Positions 56,078 through 64,000 of a stretch of 64,000 nucleotides of DNA are shown here, in pieces; the first letter of the stretch is position 1; the number at the start of each line of letters is the position of its first letter. The stretch is from NCBI RefSeq assembly GCF_018224955.1, contig NZ_JAGTUU010000008.1, forward strand, positions 186,001 through 250,000, written 5' to 3'. Under the pieces are notes generated by a model. That model saw only the letters and a list, made by a program, of their open reading frames with translations. It ran no database searches and was not told the DNA's origin. Source of the DNA: Thetidibacter halocola (GTDB lineage Bacteria > Pseudomonadota > Alphaproteobacteria > Rhodobacterales > Rhodobacteraceae). A program made the translations under genes and the position numbers.

Positions 56078-57460
56078 TCAGCCCCGCCCGATGGCAAAGC
56101 TGGAGACATAGCCCTCGGGGTTCGCCGGATCGAAGGTCTTGCCCATGATGGTGTGCGACTTGTAGGTGACGTCGGGCGCCTCGTAGCCGAGATCCTCCAT
56201 CACCTTCTTGGCGTCGGCGGCAAGGTAGACCTGCTCGGCCACGGCGCGATAGTCGATGTCGCCCTCGATATAGCCCCAGCGCTTCATCTGGGTCAGGATC
56301 CAGACGCCCATCGAGTGCCAGGGGAACGGGTCGAAGTCGATCCGGTCCGGCACCTGCTGCACGTTGCCAAGGCCGTCGGCATAGGTTCCGGTCAGGACCT
56401 GCTCGATCACCGGGACCGGCTGGTTGAGGTAGTTCGTCGGCGCGATTGCCTCGGAAATCTCCTTCCGGTTCTCGGGGTTGCTGGCGTATTGCGTCGCGTC
56501 GATGATGGACTTCAGCAGCGCGCCATAGGTGTTCGGCAGTTCGGTGGCGAAGGACAACGGTGCGGCGAAGGCGCAGCAGGGGTGACCCTCCCAGATGTCC
56601 TTGGTCAGCGTGTGGATGAAGCCGATGCCTTCCCAGACCGCGCGCTGGTTGAACGGGTCGGGCGAGAGATAGCCGTCGAGGTTGCCGGCGCGCAGGTTGG
56701 CGACCATCTCGGGCGGCGGCACGACGCGGATCTGGATGTCCTTGTCGGGGTCGAGGCCGAACTCGGCGACGTAGTAGCGCAGCAGGAAGTTGTGCATCGA
56801 GTATTCGAACGGCACGCCAAAGGTGAAGCCCTTCCACTGGGTCGGGTCACGCTTGTCGAGGTGTTCGTTGGACAGGACGATGGCCTGGCCGTTGATGTTC
56901 TCGACGGCGGGCATGATGTAGGGCGTGGCGACGGAACCGGCACCCAGCGTCATCGCCAGCGGCATCGGTGTCAGCATGTGCGAGGCGTCGTATTCGCCGG
57001 CCAGCGACTTGTCGCGGGCCACGGCCCAGCCCGCGGTCTTGATGACCTGGGCGTTCAGGCCGTAACGGGCGTAAAAGCCCATCGGCTGCGCCATGATGAT
57101 CGGGGTCGCGCAGGTGATCGGAACGAAGCCGATGTTGAGATCGGTCTTTTCCGGGGTGCCCAGATTGTCGAGGATCGCCGCCTTGGCCTGGTCCAGCGGA
57201 AACACCGATGCCAGCGCCGCCGCGACCGTGGTGCCGCCCAGCATCCCCATGAAGGAGCGGCGGCCGATGTCGGAGTGACCGAAAACCGAGCGGACGATCG
57301 CGCTTTCGACGGCGCGTTCCAGCATCTCTTCGGAGGACATGGTCTTTTCGTGGTGGGCGTGGCCATCATGCGAGGCCTTGCAGCCGTCACAGCCGCAGTC
57401 GGCGCCGTGGCGCAGATCGGTCTTGTCGGAATAGGGATTTCCGAGGCTCTTGATCGTCAT
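56078..57460 (-). CDS. CmpA/NrtA-family ABC transporter substrate-binding protein, probably for cyanate
   Basis: A 460-residue periplasmic binding protein. A twin-arginine signal lies unusually far in (GRRSFMGMLGG, arginines at 67-68) behind a Cys/His-rich segment (CGCDGC at 22-27, HDGHAHH at 31-37). The mature NrtA-like domain begins near residue 105 (DLNIGFVPITCATPIIMAQP). Export in folded form by Tat is expected. First gene of the cyanate operon, divergent from the activator at 57662; an NtrC-type box lies 65 bp upstream of its start. Confidence 0.92.
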   Translation of the reverse strand: MTIKSLGNPYSDKTDLRHGADCGCDGCKASHDGHAHHEKTMSSEEMLERAVESAIVRSVFGHSDIGRRSFMGMLGGTTVAAALASVFPLDQAKAAILDNLGTPEKTDLNIGFVPITCATPIIMAQPMGFYARYGLNAQVIKTAGWAVARDKSLAGEYDASHMLTPMPLAMTLGAGSVATPYIMPAVENINGQAIVLSNEHLDKRDPTQWKGFTFGVPFEYSMHNFLLRYYVAEFGLDPDKDIQIRVVPPPEMVANLRAGNLDGYLSPDPFNQRAVWEGIGFIHTLTKDIWEGHPCCAFAAPLSFATELPNTYGALLKSIIDATQYASNPENRKEISEAIAPTNYLNQPVPVIEQVLTGTYADGLGNVQQVPDRIDFDPFPWHSMGVWILTQMKRWGYIEGDIDYRAVAEQVYLAADAKKVMEDLGYEAPDVTYKSHTIMGKTFDPANPEGYVSSFAIGRG

Positions 57461-57524
57461 GGTGTCACCTCTCGCGTGTCAGATGGCAATAAGGTGACGC
57501 AGTGATCGGCGCGGGACGAGGTGG

Positions 57525-57541
57525 CGCACAAAATTTGTGCA
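57525..57541. promoter_or_regulatory. NtrC-type binding site
   Basis: CGCACAAAATTTGTGCA matches the NtrC consensus (TGCAC, gap, GGTGCA) at nine of the eleven defined positions and contains the palindrome GCACAAA-A-TTTGTGC (57526-57540). It lies between the cyanate operon and the activator gene. Confidence 0.55.
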
Positions 57542-57544
57542 GTC

Positions 57545-57574
57545 ACTTAAGTTATTTATTTACAGATACTTAAG
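57545..57574. promoter_or_regulatory. Paired ACTTAAG boxes
   Basis: ACTTAAG at 57545-57551 and again at 57568-57574, 23 bp apart, in the AT-rich centre of the divergent region. CTTAAG is itself palindromic. The binding factor is unknown. Confidence 0.35.
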
Positions 57575-57594
57575 AACACATTTAGAGATCAATA

Positions 57595-57629
57595 ATTACG
57601 GTATTTCGTAAATTACGAAAATCCGTAAT
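57595..57629. promoter_or_regulatory. 35-bp imperfect palindrome upstream of the activator gene
   Basis: ATTACGG at the left and CCGTAAT at the right flank inner TTTCGTAA and TTACGAAA, giving four TTACG-type half-sites in one dyad. It ends 33 bp before the activator start, a position suiting autoregulation. Confidence 0.55.
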
Positions 57630-57661
57630 GACTTTGCCGCAGGGCAGCATAGGTTTGCCTC

Positions 57662-59518
<1,857 letters not shown>

Positions 59519-59528
59519 CCGACCCGGT

Positions 59529-59542
59529 TTGACCTGAGTCAA
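59529..59542. promoter_or_regulatory. FNR/Dnr-type binding site
   Basis: TTGACCTGAGTCAA is a perfect TTGAC-N4-GTCAA dyad, 62 bp upstream of the SLAC1/TehA-type gene. FNR-family regulators of low oxygen or NO use such sites; which one acts here is unknown. Confidence 0.6.
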
Positions 59543-59604
59543 CGCCGCCCCCCCCGGACATATGCGAAATCCAAGATGAATCATATCCCGAGAGGCTGAT
59601 ACCG

Positions 59605-60582
59605 ATGGCCGACATGACCGTTCCCGCCGCCGAGTCGCGGCTTGCGCACTTCCCGGTGACCTTCTTCGCCACCGTCATGGGGCTTGCGGGCCTGACGCTG
59701 GCGCTGCACCGGGCCGAGCTGACCTTTGGCTGGGGCCATCAGGCCAGCCACCTGGCACTGGCGGTGACGGTGGCGGATTTCCTGTTGATCGCCGCCTTCT
59801 TCGCGGCAAAGGCCGTGCGCCACCCGGCGGCGGTGCGGGGCGAGTGGCACCATCCGGTGAAGCTGGCGTTTTTCCCGGCGATCTCGATCTCGCTCCTGCT
59901 GATCGCGACGGCGGCCCGGCCGGAATTCCCCGAGGCGGCGCGGCTGGTCTGGTTGCTGGGCGTCGCGGCGCAGGGCGCGCTGACGCTGGCGGTGATCTCG
60001 GGCTGGATCGGGCGGCGGCCGTTCCAGCCGATGCACATCTCGCCCGCCTGGTTCATCCCGGCGGTGGGCAACGTGGTGGTGCCGCTGGCGGGTGTGCCGC
60101 TGGGCTTTGTCGAGACCTCGTGGCTGTTCTTCTCGGCGGGGTTGCTGTTCTGGATCGTGCTGCTGACGCTGGTGATGAACCGGCTGATCTTTCACGATCC
60201 CCTGCCCGCGCGGCTGTATCCGACCCTGGCGATCCTGATCGCGCCGCCCGCCGTGGGCTTTCTCGCCTGGCTGGCGCTGAACGGCGGGCAACTGGATGCG
60301 TTCGCGCACGTGCTTTACGGCGTGACGCTGGTTTTCCTCGGCCTCGTCGCGGTGCAGGCGCGGGAATTCGCCCGCCTGCCCTTCGCGCTGTCGTGGTGGG
60401 CGCTGAGCTTTCCGGTGGCGGCGCTGACCGTGGCCACCTTCCGCTATGCGGAGCTGAGCCAGTCAGCGGGACATCGGGTGGCGGGGCTGGTGTTCCTGGC
60501 CGCGCTCTGCGTTGTGATCGCGGGGCTGGCGGGCCGCACCCTGCTGGCCGTGGCGCGCGGCGAGATCTGTCAACCGGAGTGA
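59605..60582 (+). CDS. SLAC1/TehA-family (TDT) anion channel or transporter
   Basis: A 325-residue membrane protein with about ten helices. FPVTFFATVMGLAGLTLAL opens the first helix, and SPAWFIPAVGNVVVPLAG in the middle matches the conserved pore-lining part of TehA/SLAC1 proteins. Members conduct small anions or confer tellurite resistance; the substrate here is unknown. An FNR-type site in its promoter suggests induction at low oxygen or by NO. The ATG follows GAGAGG. Confidence 0.87.
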   Translation: MADMTVPAAESRLAHFPVTFFATVMGLAGLTLALHRAELTFGWGHQASHLALAVTVADFLLIAAFFAAKAVRHPAAVRGEWHHPVKLAFFPAISISLLLIATAARPEFPEAARLVWLLGVAAQGALTLAVISGWIGRRPFQPMHISPAWFIPAVGNVVVPLAGVPLGFVETSWLFFSAGLLFWIVLLTLVMNRLIFHDPLPARLYPTLAILIAPPAVGFLAWLALNGGQLDAFAHVLYGVTLVFLGLVAVQAREFARLPFALSWWALSFPVAALTVATFRYAELSQSAGHRVAGLVFLAALCVVIAGLAGRTLLAVARGEICQPE

Positions 60583-60602
60583 ACGCGGCCGGACCTGTGC
60601 AT

Positions 60603-60655
60603 GCGAGGGGCTCTGCCCCTCGCGCTCCCCGGGATACTTGAGGCCAGAAGAAGGG
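60603..60655 (+). repeat. Dispersed GC-hairpin repeat, copy 6
   Basis: GCGAGGGGC-TCT-GCCCCTCGC hairpin, GCTCCCCGGGATACTTG, then AGGCCAGAAGAAG. It lies between converging genes and may also act as a terminator. Confidence 0.6.
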
Positions 60656-60673
60656 CTGGACCCGCTTTCCCTG

Positions 60674-61624
60674 TCAGGCGGGTTCGCGCAAGACGCGGGG
60701 CACCTTGAACTCGACGTTCTCGACGGCGGTCTCGACCTTTTCCACGGTGACGGCGTAGCGGGCCCGGAAGGCGTCGATCACCTCTTCGATCAGCACTTCC
60801 GGAGCGCTGGCACCGGCGGTGATGCCGACCGACTTGATGCCGTCCAGCGCGCGCCAGTCGATTTCGGCCGCGCGCTGGACCAGTTGGGCATAGGCACAGC
60901 CGGCCTTGCTGGCGACCTCGACGAGGCGTTTGGAATTCGACGAGTTGGGCGCACCCACCACCAGCAGCGCATCGACGCGCGGGGCGACGGCCTTGACCGC
61001 CTCCTGGCGGTTGGTGGTGGCGTAGCAGATGTCTTCCTTGTGGGGGCCCACGATGGACGGGAATCGCGCCTGAAGCGCCGCGACGATGTCGGCGGTGTCG
61101 TCGACCGACAGCGTCGTCTGGGTGACGAAAGCCAGCCTTTCGGGGTCGCGGACCTGCACGCGGGCCACGTCCTCGACCGTTTCTACCAGCAGGACCTCGC
61201 CCTCGGGCAGCTGGCCCATCGTGCCGATCGTCTCGGGGTGGCCGGCATGGCCGATCATGATCATCTGGAGGCCGTTCTCGGCGTGGCGGGCGGCTTCGAT
61301 ATGGACCTTGGAGACCAGCGGACAGGTCGCATCCACATAGATCATCTCGCGCCACGCGGCCTCGGCCGGGACAGCCCTGGGCACGCCATGGGCCGAGAAG
61401 ATCACCGGGCGGTCGTTCGGGCATTCGTCGAGTTCCTCGACGAACACCGCGCCTTTGGCCCGCAGGTCGTCCACGACGTACTTGTTGTGCACGATCTCGT
61501 GCCGGACAAAGACCGGCGCCCCCCATTTACCCAAGGCCATCTCAACGATCTTGATGGCACGGTCGACGCCCGCGCAGAATCCGCGCGGGGCGGCGAGGTA
61601 GAGGGTGAGAGGCGGCTTGGTCAT
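60674..61624 (-). CDS. ispH: 4-hydroxy-3-methylbut-2-enyl diphosphate reductase
   Basis: A 316-residue [4Fe-4S] enzyme, the last step of the non-mevalonate isoprenoid pathway, making IPP and DMAPP. The three cluster cysteines are in [23 protein letters not shown] and [20 protein letters not shown] and [11 protein letters not shown] line the active site. The ATG at 61624 gives [15 protein letters not shown]; an open frame further upstream is not conserved-looking. Confidence 0.96.
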   Translation of the reverse strand: MTKPPLTLYLAAPRGFCAGVDRAIKIVEMALGKWGAPVFVRHEIVHNKYVVDDLRAKGAVFVEELDECPNDRPVIFSAHGVPRAVPAEAAWREMIYVDATCPLVSKVHIEAARHAENGLQMIMIGHAGHPETIGTMGQLPEGEVLLVETVEDVARVQVRDPERLAFVTQTTLSVDDTADIVAALQARFPSIVGPHKEDICYATTNRQEAVKAVAPRVDALLVVGAPNSSNSKRLVEVASKAGCAYAQLVQRAAEIDWRALDGIKSVGITAGASAPEVLIEEVIDAFRARYAVTVEKVETAVENVEFKVPRVLREPA

Positions 61625-61984
61625 CGGGGCTCCGTCGGGCAAGGCGTCGCATAGGCGAGTCAGAAAGACACCTAAACTTTTTTTGCGGCGGTTTCGACAC
61701 CCTCCGTTCACCACAGAGCCCGAAAGGAATGACGCAGAGAGTGACAAGCCTGTTGGACAGGGGTGCAGACGGCATCGGCCCGGACCACGAGCCATGCGAC
61801 CGGGCCGCCGATCTGGCCCGGGACAGGATCGCCGAGGCGCTGCTGTGGATCAGGGTGCGCCATGCGCTGGCCGATCACGCACGGCGCGCGCGATTGCGAT
61901 TTGACAGAGGCCGCCGCAGGCCCATCCTGTGCTAAGGAGCCTCGCAACGGGCGCGGCCGACCGGGTTGCCGAACACAGGACAAC
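61625..61984. other. Divergent region between ispH and the cytochrome c gene
   Basis: 360 bp. A T7 run at about 61679 lies near the ispH start. An open 68-codon plus-strand frame (61729-61935) has no proper ribosome-binding site and an Arg-rich composition, so it is not accepted as a gene. Confidence 0.5.
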
Positions 61985-62461
61985 ATGACCACGCCTATCC
62001 GATTTCTTGCGATCCTTCCGTTTCTCCTGCCCGACCTGGCACTGGCGCAGATGCGTGTCGAGGCCGGCCAGGACGCGGGACTTCTGCCCTGGACGGAGGC
62101 CGCCCGCGTTGCGAATGGCGCGGCGCTTTATACCGAGCATTGCGCCGCCTGCCATGGCGCCGACCTGCAGGGCCAACCCGACTGGCAGGAGCGCGACGCC
62201 GACGGCTACCTACCCGCCCCGCCGCATGACGAGACGGGGCACACCTGGCACCATCCCGATGCGCTGCTGATCCGGATCACGGCGCTGGGGACAGAGGCGA
62301 TCGTCGGTGGCAACTATCGCTCGAACATGGTGGGTTTCGCCGATGTTCTGGGCGAGGATGGCATCCTCGATGTGCTGGCCTATATCAAAAGCACCTGGCC
62401 CGACGAGGTGATCGAGGTTCACGACCAGATCAACGCCCGCGCCGCGGCCTTCGGCAACTGA
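61985..62461 (+). CDS. Periplasmic c-type cytochrome
   Basis: A 158-residue class I cytochrome. The signal peptide is residues 1-21 (FLAILPFLLPDLALAQ). One haem is attached at CAACH in YTEHCAACHGADL near residue 55, and the distal methionine is probably in SNMVGFADVL near 118. Electron partners are unknown. It lies upstream of an SDR gene on the same strand with a 59-bp gap. Confidence 0.92.
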   Translation: MTTPIRFLAILPFLLPDLALAQMRVEAGQDAGLLPWTEAARVANGAALYTEHCAACHGADLQGQPDWQERDADGYLPAPPHDETGHTWHHPDALLIRITALGTEAIVGGNYRSNMVGFADVLGEDGILDVLAYIKSTWPDEVIEVHDQINARAAAFGN

Positions 62462-62520
62462 GCCTTTCCTCGTCCCGCCACCCGTGCCAGACAACAGGCG
62501 GGCCATCAGGGAGGAACGGC

Positions 62521-63273
62521 ATGGACGGGAAATGCGCAATCGTGACAGGGGCGGCGCGGGGCATCGGCCTTGCCACCGCAGACCTGTTCCGCGAGGCGGG
62601 CTGGCGGGTGGCAATGGTCGACCGGGACAGCGCGGAACTGGCGCGGGCAGAGGCGTCGCGCGGCGATGCGCTGGCGCTGGCGCGGGATGTGTCGAACCCG
62701 CAGGACGTGGACGCGATCATGCGCGAGACAGCCGCGTGGGCGGGCCGGATCGACGCGCTGGTGAACAACGCTGGCGTTGCCGAGTTCGGACCCATCGAGG
62801 ACTGCGATTTCGAGATGTGGCGCCGGGTGATGGCGACCAACCTCGACGGCGTGTTCCTGTGCACGCAGGCGGCAACCCCCTACCTGAAGGAGACGGCGGG
62901 CGCGGTGGTCAACATCGCCTCGATCAGCGGGTTGCGCGCCTCGACCTTGCGGGTCGCCTACGGCACGTCAAAGGCGGCGGTGATCCACCTGACCCGGCAG
63001 CAGGCGGCGGAACTGGGCGAATACGGCATTCGCTGCAACGCGGTCTGTCCCGGCCCGGTTCGGACAAAGCTGGCGATGGCGGTGCACACGCAGGAGATCA
63101 TCGACGCCTACCACGACGCGATTCCGCTGAACCGCTATGGCAGCGAGCGCGAGATCGCCGAGGTGATCTGCTTCCTGTGCTCCGACAAGGCGAGCTATGT
63201 CACCGGGCAGGTGATCGCCGCCGATGGCGGGTTCGAATCGACTGGCGTGGGTCTGCCGGCGCTGCGGCGCTGA
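62521..63273 (+). CDS. Short-chain dehydrogenase/reductase
   Basis: A 250-residue classical SDR. The NAD(P) motif TGAARGIGLAT, LVNNAGVAEFG, the catalytic serine in IASISGLRAS and YGTSKAAVIHL are intact. The C-terminal TGQVIAADGGFES is typical. The substrate is unknown. GGGAGGAACGGC precedes the ATG. Its stop overlaps the start of the DUF4336 gene. Confidence 0.93.
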   Translation: MDGKCAIVTGAARGIGLATADLFREAGWRVAMVDRDSAELARAEASRGDALALARDVSNPQDVDAIMRETAAWAGRIDALVNNAGVAEFGPIEDCDFEMWRRVMATNLDGVFLCTQAATPYLKETAGAVVNIASISGLRASTLRVAYGTSKAAVIHLTRQQAAELGEYGIRCNAVCPGPVRTKLAMAVHTQEIIDAYHDAIPLNRYGSEREIAEVICFLCSDKASYVTGQVIAADGGFESTGVGLPALRR

Positions 63274-63968
63274 TGCTGGAACCGTTCGGATCGGGGCTCT
63301 GGCTGGCGGAGGGCGGCACGATCTCAGTCGCCGGGTTTGGCTATCCGACGCGGATGGCGGTGATGCGCCTCGACTCGGGCGCGCTGCTGCTGTGGTCGCC
63401 GGTATCGCGCGACGGGCTGATCGAGACGGTCCGCGCGCTGGGCCCGGTGGCGCATATCCTGGCGCCGAACCGGTTGCACCATCTGGCACTGGCCGAGTGG
63501 GCCGCAGCCTTTCCGAACGCGCTGCTGCACGCGGCGCCGGGCCTGCGGGTCAAGCGGTCCGACCTGCGCTTCGGCTCGGACCTGGGACAGGCGCCCCATC
63601 CCGACTGGGCGGGCCAGATCGATCAGGTCGTCCTGCGCGGCAACGCTGTCGCCGAAGAGGTGGTGTTCCTTCACCGCGCCAGCGGCACGGTCCTGGTGAC
63701 AGACTTGCTGCAACAGTTCCCGCCGGGCTTTCATCACGGCTGGCGGGCGGTGGTGGCGCGGCTCGACCGGATGGTCGGGCCGAAACCCCGGATGCCGCGC
63801 AAGTTCCGACTGGCATTCGGCAGCGGCAAGGCGGCACGCGGCGCTGCGCGCACACTGCTCGATTGGCCGGCAGAGCGGTTGGTGGTGGCGCATGGCGCGC
63901 CTGTCACCGCTGGCGCCAAGACCCTGTTACAGGCCGAGTTCGGCTGGCTGGCGGGCAAGGCGGGGTGA
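63273..63968 (+). CDS. DUF4336 protein (metallo-beta-lactamase-like fold)
   Basis: A 231-residue protein resembling metallo-hydrolase folds. The histidine pair in APNRLHHLALAEWAAAFP near residue 70 and the histidine in VVAHGAPV near 209 would match metal-binding positions. The canonical HxHxDH motif is absent, so catalysis is doubtful. It is coupled to the SDR gene (ATGA) and is followed by a hairpin. Confidence 0.82.
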   Translation: MLEPFGSGLWLAEGGTISVAGFGYPTRMAVMRLDSGALLLWSPVSRDGLIETVRALGPVAHILAPNRLHHLALAEWAAAFPNALLHAAPGLRVKRSDLRFGSDLGQAPHPDWAGQIDQVVLRGNAVAEEVVFLHRASGTVLVTDLLQQFPPGFHHGWRAVVARLDRMVGPKPRMPRKFRLAFGSGKAARGAARTLLDWPAERLVVAHGAPVTAGAKTLLQAEFGWLAGKAG

Positions 63969-63977
63969 TGCCCCGCC
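63959..63977. terminator. Hairpin after the DUF4336 gene
   Basis: GGCGGGG (63959-63965) pairs with CCCCGCC (63971-63977) and overlaps the stop codon. A minus-strand TGA at 63988-63990 may be the end of a converging gene that begins beyond the window. Confidence 0.5.
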
Positions 63978-64000
63978 ACGCCATCCGTCACTTGATGCGC

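Noticed and set aside
61729-61935. A 68-codon gene upstream of the cytochrome c gene
   Set aside because: AAAGGA is immediately adjacent to the ATG with no spacing, the product is Arg-rich, and no family or coupling supports it.

Overview
The window is a GC-rich (roughly two thirds G+C by eye), densely coded chromosomal segment from an alphaproteobacterium, almost certainly a Rhodobacteraceae/Roseobacter-group member. The evidence is the gene content and order (tamA-tamB, an Mn-dependent pyrophosphatase, a TIGR01459-type HAD hydrolase, xdhABC beside a BMP-family ABC transporter, an NDUFS4-like complex I subunit) and a dispersed palindromic repeat of the type common in that family. No CRISPR array, rRNA operon, intact insertion sequence or prophage was seen.

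Layout. 1-6.7 kb: a cold-shock gene with a long leader, then the tamA-tamB outer-membrane translocation pair. 6.7-12 kb: aldehyde dehydrogenase (-) divergent from a 1-Cys peroxiredoxin (+), an AlkB-type monooxygenase, MutY and a DciA-like protein. 12-22.4 kb: DsbA-like thioredoxin, CoA transferase, pyrophosphatase, HAD hydrolase, MaoC hydratase, a DapA-family lyase, a split and divergent MnmC (FAD module and MnmD), an EamA transporter, PmbA/TldE and CysQ. 22.4-23.7 kb: an XRE regulator with an upstream dyad and a small unknown gene. 23.7-33.1 kb: a minus-strand purine block, running xdhA, xdhB, xdhC, then ABC ATPase, two permeases and a BMP binding protein. 33.2-41 kb: an AHSA1-like gene, dnaE, a lipoprotein, a secreted HExxH protein, a second cold-shock gene and a zinc-ribbon protein. 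40.3-41.2 kb: an AT-rich insertion with one HEPN-like gene abutting uvrB. 41.2-46.7 kb: uvrB, an unknown gene, the NDUFS4-like gene, a cupin, a decayed RTX-like remnant, a GNAT gene and tRNA-Arg(TCT). 47.2-53.2 kb: an exopolysaccharide cluster (GT4, acetyltransferase, fcl, gmd, GT2, UDP-sugar epimerase). 53.3-57.5 kb: a cyanate block (cynS, DUF1348 gene, ABC transporter) divergent from a sigma-54-type activator with degenerate motifs. 59.6-64 kb: a SLAC1/TehA-type channel behind an FNR-like box, ispH, a cytochrome c, an SDR and a DUF4336 protein.

How genes work together. The BMP transporter and XdhABC probably import and oxidise purines for nitrogen. The cyanate block imports cyanate and converts it to ammonia and CO2, and a near-consensus NtrC-type box in its promoter region fits nitrogen control. 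Gmd and Fcl make GDP-L-fucose and the epimerase makes another UDP-sugar for the glycosyltransferases beside the tRNA.

The most unusual signals are: (1) a two-hairpin dispersed repeat sitting in frame inside both xdhA and xdhB, in opposite orientations; (2) an AT-rich, HEPN-motif gene inserted 3 bp from the uvrB stop behind a nested 113-bp inverted repeat; (3) near-superimposable ~135-nt promoter/leader regions on two cold-shock genes 39.5 kb apart; (4) a perfect 34-bp palindrome upstream of dnaE; (5) a 510-bp tandem repeat inside tamB; (6) an enhancer-binding protein with GAFPGA in place of GAFTGA and a palindromic array in its promoter.
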